This document shows positions 1 through 7,055 of a stretch of DNA of 17,453 nt, in pieces. The notes under the pieces are model-generated. The model searched no databases. It was given only the letters and a program-made list of their open reading frames with translations, and was not told the DNA's origin. The translations under genes and the position numbers were made by a program. The DNA is taken from the NCBI GenBank assembly GCA_018609945.1, contig JAHENO010000295.1, positions 1 through 17,453 on the forward strand, written 5' to 3'. The DNA comes from Haloarculaceae archaeon (GTDB lineage Archaea; Halobacteriota; Halobacteria; Halobacteriales; Haloarculaceae). Position 1 is the first letter of the stretch; every line of letters begins with the position of its first letter.

Positions 1-134
1 GGGGAGAGGCCGGCCATCGCGAGCGGTTTGTCGAGCAGGTCCGGGAGCGCGGCCCCCGCGACAGTCCAGGCGGGCGGGAGATTCCCCCGCAGGGAGAGCA
101 GGTACGCAGCCACGAGGTGAGTCGGAAAGAGCAC
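1..134 (-). CDS. Membrane metal-dependent hydrolase family, N-terminal fragment (runs off left edge)
   Basis: Only the first 44 or so codons are in the window. Translation from a GTG at 132-134 gives VLFPTHLVAAYLLSLRG, then a segment ending GAALPDLLDKPLAMAGLS. A His in a hydrophobic opening helix followed by a G-x-x-x-PD-x-x-D block resembles the start of the integral-membrane metal-dependent hydrolase family (YdjM/DUF457-like) that is common in haloarchaea. The start lies three bases after the TGA of the AI-2E transporter gene and in the same frame, so the two genes are probably co-transcribed and translationally coupled. The substrate is unknown for this family. Family assignment rests on a short fragment and is moderate. 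Confidence 0.5.
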   Translation of the reverse strand, partial: MLFPTHLVAAYLLSLRGNLPPAWTVAGAALPDLLDKPLAMAGLS

Positions 135-137
135 CCG

Positions 138-1148
138 TCAGGCCCCCGTGCCGTCCGCGAGTTCGTCGTACTCCTCGTCGACGGCCTCGACGGTCGCCAC
201 GAGCACCGCGAGGACGACGGGGCCGAGAAAGAGGCCGATCATCCCGAGTGCGTAGACGCCCCCGAAGACGCCGACGATGACCACGGCCGGATTGAGGTGG
301 GCGCCGCGGTCGATGACGATCGGGCGGGCGTAGTTGTCGATGAGACCCACCACCACCAGCCCGTAGACGAACAGGAACACCCCCCAGCCGGGACGGCCGA
401 CGGCCACGAGGTACGTCGCGGCGGGCGCCCACACCAGGAAGGCACCGATCAGGGGCAACAGCGCGAGGAGGATCATCACGAACGTCCAGAAAGCAGCGTT
501 GGGCACGCCTGCGACCAGCAGGCCGATCCCGCCGACGACCCCCTGGAGGAGGGCCACGAAGAGGTGTCCGACGATGACCCCCCAGGCGGTCCGGTCGATC
601 CGTTCGATCAGCCTGTCACAGACGGCGTTCGACATCGGCACGACGTCGATCAGCCACGCGACGAACCGCTCGCCGTCCCGGAGGAGATAGTACACCAGGA
701 AGACCGAGAGCAGCAGGCCGACGGTCACCCGCGAGCCGAGTGACACCACCTCGGTCACGTTGCCAAAGAGGACCGAAAGCAGTTCGTCCCCGAGCGTGCT
801 GACCGACTCCGAGACGTCGACCTCCTGGCCGGTGGCCGCCCGGATGTTGGCTTCCAGTGTCCCGGTGTCGAGGGTCGTCTCCCCGCGTGCCAGCGCCGAC
901 AGGTCCCGGATGAGCACCAGCACGACGTAGCCAAGCGGCAGTACCGCGGCGACCGTGGCGGCTGCGATGACGGCCAGCGGCGCCACCCGGCGGCCCAGCC
1001 GGGGTCGCACCCGCTCGTAGAGCGGAAAGAGGACGTAGGCAGCGACGATCGCCGCCAGCACGTACTGGAGAAAGGGCAGGACGATCAGCAGGCTGACCAC
1101 TGCCGAGACGAACAGCACGGCCAGCAGAAACCCCTGTTCCCTGTTCAC
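138..1148 (-). CDS. AI-2E family transporter (PF01594) membrane protein
   Basis: Predicted polytopic membrane protein of 336 residues. Two hydrophobic helices open the protein (FLLAVLFVSAVVSLLIVLPFLQ, then a segment with VLAAIVAAYVLFPLYERVRP), a soluble loop spans roughly residues 90-140, and about five further helices follow. The block LLLSVFLVYYLLRDGERF and the later LLALLPLIGAFLVWAPAA stretch are characteristic of the AI-2E/YdiK/PerM exporter family; members include the sodium/proton antiporter-like and autoinducer exporters, and the substrate here is unknown. An upstream in-frame ATG at 1199 exists, but the extra 17 residues are Arg-rich and unlike the family; GTG at 1146-1148 gives the usual N-terminus (V-N-R-E-Q-G-F) and has a weak AT-rich box 23-32 nt upstream. 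The C-terminus is acidic. It is probably in an operon with the hydrolase gene to its left. Confidence 0.85.
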   Translation of the reverse strand: MNREQGFLLAVLFVSAVVSLLIVLPFLQYVLAAIVAAYVLFPLYERVRPRLGRRVAPLAVIAAATVAAVLPLGYVVLVLIRDLSALARGETTLDTGTLEANIRAATGQEVDVSESVSTLGDELLSVLFGNVTEVVSLGSRVTVGLLLSVFLVYYLLRDGERFVAWLIDVVPMSNAVCDRLIERIDRTAWGVIVGHLFVALLQGVVGGIGLLVAGVPNAAFWTFVMILLALLPLIGAFLVWAPAATYLVAVGRPGWGVFLFVYGLVVVGLIDNYARPIVIDRGAHLNPAVVIVGVFGGVYALGMIGLFLGPVVLAVLVATVEAVDEEYDELADGTGA

Positions 1149-1328
1149 GCTCCGGATTCGATCCCGGCAGTCTTCAAGATGGCGGGGGTTTCCGCCCACG
1201 ATCGGAAACCGAGAGAGGTCTCACCTGATCTGGCGAAACACTCACAGAGAGACTGAGACTGGTACAGTTTGGCGTGTAAAATAAGGAGACTGAATTCGGC
1301 AGTGCGGTCGATCCGGAACAGAGAGTGG

Positions 1329-1652
1329 TCAGAGCCACCCATCAGGGAGTTCGTCCCGGTGATTGTGGATCAAGGTCAGGAGTGGCTCGATTTCGTCCCA
1401 CCTGGGCCCTTTGCTGATCTCATTTGTCTCCTGGTTCCACCGGACGAATCCCATCTCTTCGAGTTTCGGGAGATGCCGGTGGACGACTTCGATTTCACGA
1501 GTCTCTGGCTCGACCTCATCGGCGACAATGTTCAATGGATCTCGGTCGTGATCATCCTGCGGATTGTGATCCAACAGCGCAACAAGCAACTGGCGCCGGT
1601 AGGGGTCAGACAGCGCCTCAAATACTCTATCTGAGTTCGAAATAGTATTCAT
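1329..1652 (-). CDS. ArsR-like winged-helix regulator (DUF7344-type)
   Basis: A 107-residue protein beginning MNTISNSDRVFEALSDPYRRQLLVALL. The phrase F-x-A-L-S-D-P-x-R-R-x-L-L is the hallmark of the small haloarchaeal ArsR-like regulators annotated as DUF7344. It is followed by a recognition region (VVHRHLPKLEEMGFVRW) and a wing (NQETNEISKGPRW), ending near residue 107 with a DELPDGW motif. No metal-binding Cys is present, so it is not a classical arsenic sensor. The TTG at 1685 would add 11 residues, but the ATG at 1650-1652 has an AT-rich TATA-like element about 24-30 nt upstream and gives the family N-terminus. Base composition of the gene and its flanks is lower in GC than the neighbours, which is common for this family. 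Target unknown. Confidence 0.8.
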   Translation of the reverse strand: MNTISNSDRVFEALSDPYRRQLLVALLDHNPQDDHDRDPLNIVADEVEPETREIEVVHRHLPKLEEMGFVRWNQETNEISKGPRWDEIEPLLTLIHNHRDELPDGWL

Positions 1653-1673
1653 AAATCCTAGACGCTTTATTAC

Positions 1674-1680
1674 TATATTA
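1674..1680 (-). promoter_or_regulatory. TATA-like box of the DUF7344 regulator
   Basis: On the minus strand this reads TAATATA, 22-28 nt before the ATG at 1652, the position expected for a leaderless haloarchaeal transcript. A second AT-rich block (about 1702-1712) lies further upstream and could serve either strand. The 1653-1929 stretch otherwise shows no supported gene. Confidence 0.4.
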
Positions 1681-1929
1681 TTCAATACGTTTACACACCA
1701 TGATATTTATATGCCTCTCTCGAGCCACGCTATTCCGTGCGACATGCGTGGGGGTTAGGTTCAAGCTGTACTATTTGCAACAAACGCGCGCCCTGTGCAG
1801 CACCGGTATCTACGGTCAGACACTACTGTTTCGCTGCGTTCAGTGAGAGTCCGGAGGGATTGGCGACGAGTCGGCGAGGTAGTGTGTGCGGGCGTGTCGC
1901 TTAATGGTGTGAACGGCGTATGGCGACGG

Positions 1930-3201
1930 GTGGCAGCCGAATCAGTGCTCCCGACGCTGGACTCGGAGGTCGTGCGGATAGCCCTGGCGGCGGCGCTCGG
2001 GCTCTTCCTGGGGCTGGAACGGGAGTGGTCGCACAAGTCCGCCGGCGTCCGGACGTTCGCGCTCATCAGCCTCGCCGCCGCGGTGTTCACGGTGCTCGGC
2101 CGGGACCTCCTGCTCGCGGTCGGGGGCGTCCTCGTGGTCCTGCAGGGGGTATTGCTGGCGGTCAAGGGGCTGTTCGAGGCCGACGAGGGGCTGTCGCTGA
2201 CCACCGCGGTCTCGATGCTGGTCGCCTACGGGGTCGGGGCACTGGTCGCCGAGGGGTTCGTCCTCGCGGGCGTGACCGTCGCGGTCGTGTCGTCGCTGTT
2301 GCTCGTGCTCAAACGCGAGTTGCACTCCTTCGCGTGGGGGCTGACCCGCGAGGAACTCCGCTCGGCCGCCGAGTTCGCTATCCTCGCGTTCGTCGTGTTC
2401 CCGCTGCTCCCGGCCGACCCCGTCGACGCGCCGCTCGGGGCGACGACCATCGCAGTCGAACTGCGGGTCATCTGGCTGATAGTCGTCACGGTGGCCGGGA
2501 TCGGCATCGTCAACTACGCCATCGTCCAGACGTACGGCAGCCGTGGGGTCGCCGTGACGGGCTTTTTCGGCGGCCTGGCCTCCTCGACGGCCGTCGTCGG
2601 GACGATGCTCGACCACGTCCGCCAGCGGCCGGAAGCGGCCTCCTACGCTGTGGCGGCCATCCTGCTCGCCGACGCGGCCATGGCGTTGCGCAACCTCGTC
2701 ATCGCCGTCGCGTTCACGTTCTCCCCGTCGGTGAGCCCGCTGTTCGAGGCGATCCTCCCGCTGGGTGCCGTCATCGTCGGGAGCGTCGCCGTCGCCGGCC
2801 TCACCGCCGACTGGTCCGAGTCCGTCGAGATGCGCCTCGAGAGTCCCTTCTCGCTGCGCAACGCCCTGGTCTTCGGCGCGCTCTTCTTGCTGGTGGTGGT
2901 CGTCGGTGGCCTCGCCCAGGCCGCCTTCGGACAGGGCGGCCTCTACATCGCCTCGGCGCTGTCGGGGCTGGTCTCCAGCGCCGGCGCCACCACCTCCGCA
3001 GTCCTGCTGTACCGCGGGGGCGCCATCGACGGCACGACTGCAACTGTGGCCATCCTCGCGGCCACGGGGGCGAGCGTCGTCGTCAAGGCTGGCCTCACTG
3101 CTGCCGGCCCCGACCGGAACGTCGCCTACCGCGTGGCCGTCTACAGCAGCGCGATCCTCGTGCTGGGTGGGGCCGCGGTGACGGCGCTCGCGACGGTCTG
3201 A
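1930..3201 (+). CDS. MgtC/SapB family membrane protein with DUF4010 domain
   Basis: Integral membrane protein of about 423 residues. The N-terminal part has the MgtC/SapB signature ALGLFLGLEREWSHKSAGVR followed by hydrophobic helices; the C-terminal part, from about residue 180, is the DUF4010 domain with the GFFGGLASSTAVVGTM and GLVSSAGATTSAVLLYRGG blocks. About a dozen transmembrane helices are expected. MgtC domains are linked to magnesium homeostasis in bacteria, but the function of this fusion is not established. The frame is open back to a GTG at 1795, but codons between 1795 and 1929 are AT-rich at third positions (CTA, ACT, AGA, CTT) and the peptide is Arg-rich and unlike the family. 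I chose GTG at 1930 because a CTTAATG box lies 24-30 nt upstream and the protein then begins just before the family's conserved LDSEVVRIALAAALG. GTG at 1945 remains possible. It converges with the oxidoreductase gene, leaving 39 bp. Confidence 0.85.
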   Translation: MAAESVLPTLDSEVVRIALAAALGLFLGLEREWSHKSAGVRTFALISLAAAVFTVLGRDLLLAVGGVLVVLQGVLLAVKGLFEADEGLSLTTAVSMLVAYGVGALVAEGFVLAGVTVAVVSSLLLVLKRELHSFAWGLTREELRSAAEFAILAFVVFPLLPADPVDAPLGATTIAVELRVIWLIVVTVAGIGIVNYAIVQTYGSRGVAVTGFFGGLASSTAVVGTMLDHVRQRPEAASYAVAAILLADAAMALRNLVIAVAFTFSPSVSPLFEAILPLGAVIVGSVAVAGLTADWSESVEMRLESPFSLRNALVFGALFLLVVVVGGLAQAAFGQGGLYIASALSGLVSSAGATTSAVLLYRGGAIDGTTATVAILAATGASVVVKAGLTAAGPDRNVAYRVAVYSSAILVLGGAAVTALATV

Positions 3202-3240
3202 CCGAGACCAGGAACCTACGACCTCTGCCGATACGCCCGA

Positions 3241-4935
3241 TCAGTCGTCGGCCGAGGCCTCGCTTCCGGCCGGTTCGCCGAGGTCGGGGACGATGCCGTT
3301 CTCGGTCCAGCCCCGCACGTCGTAGTACTCGGCGATGGCCGCGTCAAGGTCGCCCTCGATGTGCTCCCGGTAGGGCAGGTCGTCGTCGGCGGCCGAAAAG
3401 CCCCGCCGGTTGTTGAACGCCCGTTCGAGTTCGACCACGCGGGCGCCGACCTCCAGGAGGTCCTCGTAGCCAGTGTCGAAGAGTGCCTCGAGGCGGTCGG
3501 GAGACATGATGGACCGGGAGAACCGACAGATGATGCCACAGTCCTCGAGCGCGCGGGCGTTCTCCTGTGTGGCGACCGCGGGTGCCTTGCCCTCGAGTCC
3601 CTCCTTGGGGAAGGCCGACTCGCTGTCGACGAGGGGGTACTCCCAGGCGTAGAAGGTCGAGTACATGTGGTCGGCGCCGCGGTTCGCGACGGCGTAACTC
3701 AGCCCCTGGCCGTGGAGGGTGCGCCCCTCGTGGGCCGCGAAGTCGAGGTTCTTCACGGTGTAGTCGTCCACGCCCAGCTCGTCGTGACAGCGGGCGATCC
3801 CCTCCGCCAGCGTGTCGCCGATCCCCTCGCGGTAGGCGATCTGTTCGACCAGCTCGTGGATCAGTTCGGCGTTGCCGAACTCGTCCTCCGCTGCGAGGTA
3901 GGCCGCGATCGTGTTCCCACAGGATATGGTGTCCATCCCGTAGATGTCACACAGTTCGTTGGACTGCATCACGTCCACGATGTCGTCGACGCCGGCGTTG
4001 GAACCGAAGGCAAAGGTCGTCTCGAACTCGGGGCCCTCGGTCTCGAGGCCGGTCTCCTCGTCTCTGGTGGGGAGTTTGCAGGCGAAGGCACACTGCGAAC
4101 AGGTTCCCTTCTTGTACTTTTTTTCCTCGACGGCCGCGCCGTTGATGCCCTCGATGCCGTCGAACTGCAACTCCGACCAGTAGTAGGAGGGCATCCCGTT
4201 GACCTCGTTGGCGAGGTCGGAGACGCTGGTGGTGCCCTGCCGTTTCATGATGCTGTCGGAGGTGGCGGCGTCGCGGTGGACGTCGGCGGCCGCCTCGGGG
4301 AACTCCACCTCGGGCGCGGAGTCGCCCTCGAAGGTAATGGCCTTGACGTTCTTGGCACCCAGGACCGCCCCGAGGCCGCCACGGCCGAAGGCCCGCGACT
4401 CCGTCGTCATGAGCGAGGCGAAGCGCACCTGGTTCTCGCCGGCCGGCCCGACGCAGACGATCTGTTCGACGTCCAGCCCGTGTTCCGCGTCCATGTATCC
4501 GCTCACCTCCGGAACGGTCGCCTCTTCGAGTTCGGGCACCGGTTCGAAGGTGACGCCGTCGTCGGAGACGTGGATCGCGAGCAGTTCGTCGCTGGCACCG
4601 ACGATCTCGACGGCGCCGTATCCCGCGCCGGTGAAGTGTCGCGAGACGAACCCGCCGGCGTTCGAGGAGACGATCCCGTCGGTCAGCGGCGAGACGGCCG
4701 TGGCGTTCATCCGCCCGGTGAACGACATCGCCGAGTACTGCATCGGCCCGCTGGTGAGATACAGCCGGTTGTCCGGCCCCAGTGGGTCTGCCTCGAAGGG
4801 CAGGCGGTCGAAGGCGAGTTTCGTCGCGACCCCGCGGCCGCCGATGAACGAGGAGAGCGTCTCCTCGATGTCGACGGTTTCGCTACTGTTGTCCCGCACG
4901 TCGATCGAGAGCAAGGGCCCCTTGGCGTGGCGCAT
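3241..4935 (-). CDS. aor: Aldehyde:ferredoxin oxidoreductase, tungsten-pterin enzyme
   Basis: A 564-residue cytoplasmic enzyme that oxidises aldehydes to carboxylates with ferredoxin as electron acceptor. Diagnostic blocks: FIGGRGVATKLAFDRLP near the N-terminus, NRLYLTSGPMQYSAMSFTGR, the pterin-binding AFGRGGLGAVLGAKNVKAI, the [4Fe-4S] motif Cys279-x2-Cys282-x3-Cys286 (CSQCAFAC), and the fourth ligand in DCGIICRF (Cys470 aligns best; Cys466 is next to it). The GADHMYSTFYAWEYP region belongs to the C-terminal active-site domain. The length is a little shorter than the roughly 600-residue Pyrococcus enzymes, mainly at the C-terminus, which ends in an acidic tail. A minus-strand ATTTATC box lies 24-30 nt before the ATG, fitting a leaderless mRNA. 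The gene is divergent from a class-III aminotransferase. The exact aldehyde (aldehyde, formaldehyde or glyceraldehyde-3-phosphate type) cannot be read from sequence. Confidence 0.95.
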   Translation of the reverse strand: MRHAKGPLLSIDVRDNSSETVDIEETLSSFIGGRGVATKLAFDRLPFEADPLGPDNRLYLTSGPMQYSAMSFTGRMNATAVSPLTDGIVSSNAGGFVSRHFTGAGYGAVEIVGASDELLAIHVSDDGVTFEPVPELEEATVPEVSGYMDAEHGLDVEQIVCVGPAGENQVRFASLMTTESRAFGRGGLGAVLGAKNVKAITFEGDSAPEVEFPEAAADVHRDAATSDSIMKRQGTTSVSDLANEVNGMPSYYWSELQFDGIEGINGAAVEEKKYKKGTCSQCAFACKLPTRDEETGLETEGPEFETTFAFGSNAGVDDIVDVMQSNELCDIYGMDTISCGNTIAAYLAAEDEFGNAELIHELVEQIAYREGIGDTLAEGIARCHDELGVDDYTVKNLDFAAHEGRTLHGQGLSYAVANRGADHMYSTFYAWEYPLVDSESAFPKEGLEGKAPAVATQENARALEDCGIICRFSRSIMSPDRLEALFDTGYEDLLEVGARVVELERAFNNRRGFSAADDDLPYREHIEGDLDAAIAEYYDVRGWTENGIVPDLGEPAGSEASADD

Positions 4936-4958
4936 ACCCGTTCATCGGCCGTCCGGGC

Positions 4959-4965
4959 GATAAAT
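4959..4965 (-). promoter_or_regulatory. TATA box of the aldehyde:ferredoxin oxidoreductase gene
   Basis: On the minus strand this reads ATTTATC, 24-30 nt before the ATG at 4935, so transcription probably starts at or next to the start codon. A degenerate copy of the neighbouring 18-bp repeat abuts and partly overlaps this box. Confidence 0.6.
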
Positions 4966-4979
4966 GCCACGCAGGGGCA

Positions 4980-5033
4980 GTCGGGAATGCAGGCCCGGCC
5001 GGGAACGCAGGACCAGTCGGGAACCGGGAACGT
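4980..5033. repeat. Imperfect 18-bp tandem repeat in the divergent aor/aminotransferase promoter
   Basis: Units lie at 4980-4997, 4998-5015 and 5016-5033. The first two agree at 14 of 18 positions; the third matches at its first nine bases (allowing one T/C difference) and then diverges. The shared core CGGGAA appears at 4982, 5000, 5018 and 5025. A weaker half-copy (ACGCAGG..CA) sits at 4969-4979. The repeats fill the space between the aor TATA box and the AT-rich box proposed for the aminotransferase gene (about 5033-5040), a sensible place for a regulator. Function is inferred. Confidence 0.55.
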
Positions 5034-5062
5034 TCTTGATGCGGGAGGCCGTCTGTCCGTGC

Positions 5063-6397
5063 ATGGACCGCGACAGCGTCGAGCCGGACGTGTCGACGAT
5101 TCCGGGCGACGCCGCGAAACAGTGGGTCTCCCACCACCACCGGTTCGCGGCACCGTCCACCTACGTCTACGGGTTCGTCTGGGACCACTCCGAACCCGCG
5201 GTCGGACCGTTCTGTACCGACATCGACGGGAACGTCCTCATGGACTTTACCGCCCACGTGGGCTCGATGCCGCTCGGATACAACAATCCGAAGATACTCG
5301 ATCCGCTCGCGGAGTTCGACCTCGTGGACCCGCTGAAGATCGCCGGTCAGGACTTCTACGTCACGGCCGGGGGACTGGACCCCGACGTTCCCGGCCCGAC
5401 GGGGTTGATGGAGCGACTCGTCGACGCCACGAGCCACTACGGGATGGACACGGTCTTCCTCTCGAACACCGGCGCCGAGGCCGTCGAGAACGCCCTCAAG
5501 ATCGCCTACGACCACACCCGCGGCAAGTACGCCATCACCTGCGAGGGCGCCTTCCACGGGCGCACGCTCGGGACGCTCTCGCTGAACCGCTCGAAGGAAG
5601 TCTACCGCCGGCACTTCCCGGAGATATCGAGCGTCGAGACGACGCCCTTCTGTACCGACCGGAACTGCACCGCCGCGACCTGCGAGTGTGGTTTCTTCTT
5701 CGAGGACACCTCCTGGCTCCGGGAGATGCTCGCCGAGGGGACGGGCTGGGTCAACGACGAGGAGGTGGCCGCGCTCGTCGTCGAACCCGTCCAGGGCGAG
5801 GGTGGGTATCGTTTTCCCAGCGAGTCCTTCGCCGCCGAGGTGGGGGCGCTCTGTCGCGAGCACGACCTCACGCTGGTCGTCGACGAGGTCCAGTCCGGCG
5901 TCGGCCGGACCGGCGAGATGTGGGCTTCGGACCACTACGCCTTCACGCCGGACGTTATTGCGGGCGCGAAGGCCCTCCGGGTCGGCGCGACCGTCGCCCG
6001 CGCCGAGGTGTTCCCCGAGGAGACCAGCCGGCTCTCCTCGACGTGGGGTGCCGGGGACATCCTCGGGGCCGCGCAGGGAGCGCTCACGCTCGACGCCATC
6101 GAGGAGTACGACCTGCTCGACAACGCCACCGAGCGCGGGCAGGAAATGAAAGAACGGCTCCGTGACGCCGACCTGCAGAGCGTCGTCGACGTCCGCGGAA
6201 AGGGACTGATGCTCGCCGTCGAGTTCGAGACGAAAGAGCACCGCGAGGACGCCATCGCCGCCGCGCTCGCGCGGGGATTGCTGACGGTGGGCTGCGGAGA
6301 GAAGACAGTTCGGCTGCTCCCGCCACTCGACGTGACCGAACGGGAGGTCGAACTCGGCGTCGACCTGTTCGCGGAGTCGGTCGAAGCGGTGGCGTGA
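5063..6397 (+). CDS. Class-III PLP-dependent aminotransferase (GABA/ornithine/aspartate aminotransferase family)
   Basis: A 444-residue cytoplasmic PLP enzyme. Family blocks in order: DIDGNVLMDFTAHVGSMPLGY, the phosphate-binding FLSNTGAEAVENALKIAYDHTR, GAFHGRTLGTLSLNRSK, VVEPVQGEGGYRFP, the cofactor-binding Asp in LTLVVDEVQSGVGRTG, and the Schiff-base Lys at residue 303 (AGAKALRVGA). The C-terminal small domain carries VRGKGLMLAVEF and VRLLPPL. Such enzymes move an amino group, often from an omega-amine, to 2-oxoglutarate or pyruvate. An odd feature is a Cys cluster (Cys197, 202, 207, 209) inserted after the HFPEISSVETTPF region. An in-frame ATG exists at 4964, but its 33 extra residues are Arg-rich and read through the promoter repeat; the ATG at 5063 with an AT-rich box 23-30 nt upstream is preferred. 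Substrate unassigned; the divergent aor gene suggests an aldehyde product. Confidence 0.9.
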   Translation: MDRDSVEPDVSTIPGDAAKQWVSHHHRFAAPSTYVYGFVWDHSEPAVGPFCTDIDGNVLMDFTAHVGSMPLGYNNPKILDPLAEFDLVDPLKIAGQDFYVTAGGLDPDVPGPTGLMERLVDATSHYGMDTVFLSNTGAEAVENALKIAYDHTRGKYAITCEGAFHGRTLGTLSLNRSKEVYRRHFPEISSVETTPFCTDRNCTAATCECGFFFEDTSWLREMLAEGTGWVNDEEVAALVVEPVQGEGGYRFPSESFAAEVGALCREHDLTLVVDEVQSGVGRTGEMWASDHYAFTPDVIAGAKALRVGATVARAEVFPEETSRLSSTWGAGDILGAAQGALTLDAIEEYDLLDNATERGQEMKERLRDADLQSVVDVRGKGLMLAVEFETKEHREDAIAAALARGLLTVGCGEKTVRLLPPLDVTEREVELGVDLFAESVEAVA

Positions 6398-6444
6398 CCG
6401 GCACCGAGAGGCAGTGGCCTGACCGGCGCAGCGAAACCGCGAGC

Positions 6445-6918
6445 CTACTCCTCGGCAGCCGGGACGTCGAACCCCTGGTAGGGGGTCGTGTACTCGTTGC
6501 GGATGAGGTCCTCGTCGTTGACTTCGAGGCCGATCTCGTCGAGTTCCTCGCCGATGCGGGTGAGGTCGTTGCTGTCGGTCCCGACGATGCCGACGTGGAC
6601 GTTCTCCTCGCCGGTCATCACCTCCCGGACGTCGATGACACCCTCGATGTCGAGTGCTTCCTTCGCGAGTTCGTTGCGCTGGGGGATGGGTGCGGTACAG
6701 ACGATGAGCGTATGCAACTGCGAACCGGCGGCCTCGAAGTCGACGCTGGCTGTGTAGTCGGTGAGAATGCCGTCCTCCTCGAGCCTGTGGATGCGGTTGC
6801 GGACGGTACTCGAGGAGACGCCCATCCGCTCGGCGATGTCGCTCGAAGACGTGTTGCGCGCGTCATCCTGGAGACAGTAGACGATGTACCGGTCCAGCTC
6901 GTCGAGGTGCCAGGTCAT
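6445..6918 (-). CDS. Lrp/AsnC family transcriptional regulator
   Basis: A 157-residue regulator. Residues 1-50 form an AsnC-type helix-turn-helix (LDELDRYIVYCLQDDARNTSSSDIAERMGVSSSTVRNRIHRLEEDGIL), followed by a linking strand and a C-terminal ligand-binding/oligomerisation domain (IPQRNELAKEALDIEGVIDVREVMTGEENVHVGIVG). The family senses amino acids or their derivatives and works as dimers to octamers. The minus-strand ATTTAATTG box lies 23-31 nt before the ATG. A 6-bp inverted repeat sits directly between that box and the start codon, which would suit autoregulation. It converges with the aminotransferase gene (47 bp apart), so it is a reasonable candidate regulator for the aor/aminotransferase pair, but that link is inference. 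Haloarchaea carry many Lrp paralogues. Confidence 0.93.
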   Translation of the reverse strand: MTWHLDELDRYIVYCLQDDARNTSSSDIAERMGVSSSTVRNRIHRLEEDGILTDYTASVDFEAAGSQLHTLIVCTAPIPQRNELAKEALDIEGVIDVREVMTGEENVHVGIVGTDSNDLTRIGEELDEIGLEVNDEDLIRNEYTTPYQGFDVPAAEE

Positions 6919-6949
6919 GCCCCGTCATTCCGGGGCGATTCAATTAAAT
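6919..6949 (-). promoter_or_regulatory. lrp promoter: TATA-like box plus inverted repeat at the start codon
   Basis: ATTTAATTG (minus strand, 6941-6949) is the TATA-like box. Between it and the ATG, 6919-6936 is a perfect inverted repeat with GCCCCG and CGGGGC arms and a 6-bp spacer. Its location at the transcription start suits an operator; no binding evidence can be drawn from sequence alone. Confidence 0.5.
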
Positions 6950-7018
6950 CACTCCCGTGAGAACCGGGCTGGGACCGCTCGACGGGCGACAGCCGCTGTG
7001 AGACGTGCCCGTGTCGGT

Positions 7019-7029
7019 GGCATTATGCC
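7019..7029 (+). promoter_or_regulatory. Palindromic AT-rich element upstream of the winged-helix/DUF7521 operon
   Basis: GGCATTATGCC is a perfect 5-bp inverted repeat around one central base, 27-37 nt before the ATG at 7056. It is the only AT-rich element in the right place to act as the TATA box, so a dimeric regulator binding here would block transcription. Confidence 0.4.
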
Positions 7030-7055
7030 CGTCGGGTGACCACCACCGGATACGG

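Noticed and set aside
1795..1929. N-terminal extension of the MgtC/DUF4010 gene to GTG 1795
   Set aside because: Third positions are AT-rich, the peptide is unlike the family, and a TATA-like box sits inside it in the right place for the GTG at 1930.
4964..5062. 33-residue N-terminal extension of the aminotransferase
   Set aside because: It reads through the tandem repeat and gives an Arg-rich peptide; an ATG at 5063 with an AT-rich box upstream fits better.
3361..6165. A 934-codon plus-strand frame antisense to the oxidoreductase gene and out of frame with the aminotransferase
   Set aside because: Its peptide is a GC-rich shadow (Arg/Gly/Val/His runs) with no motif; the genes in the other frames have clear catalytic signatures.
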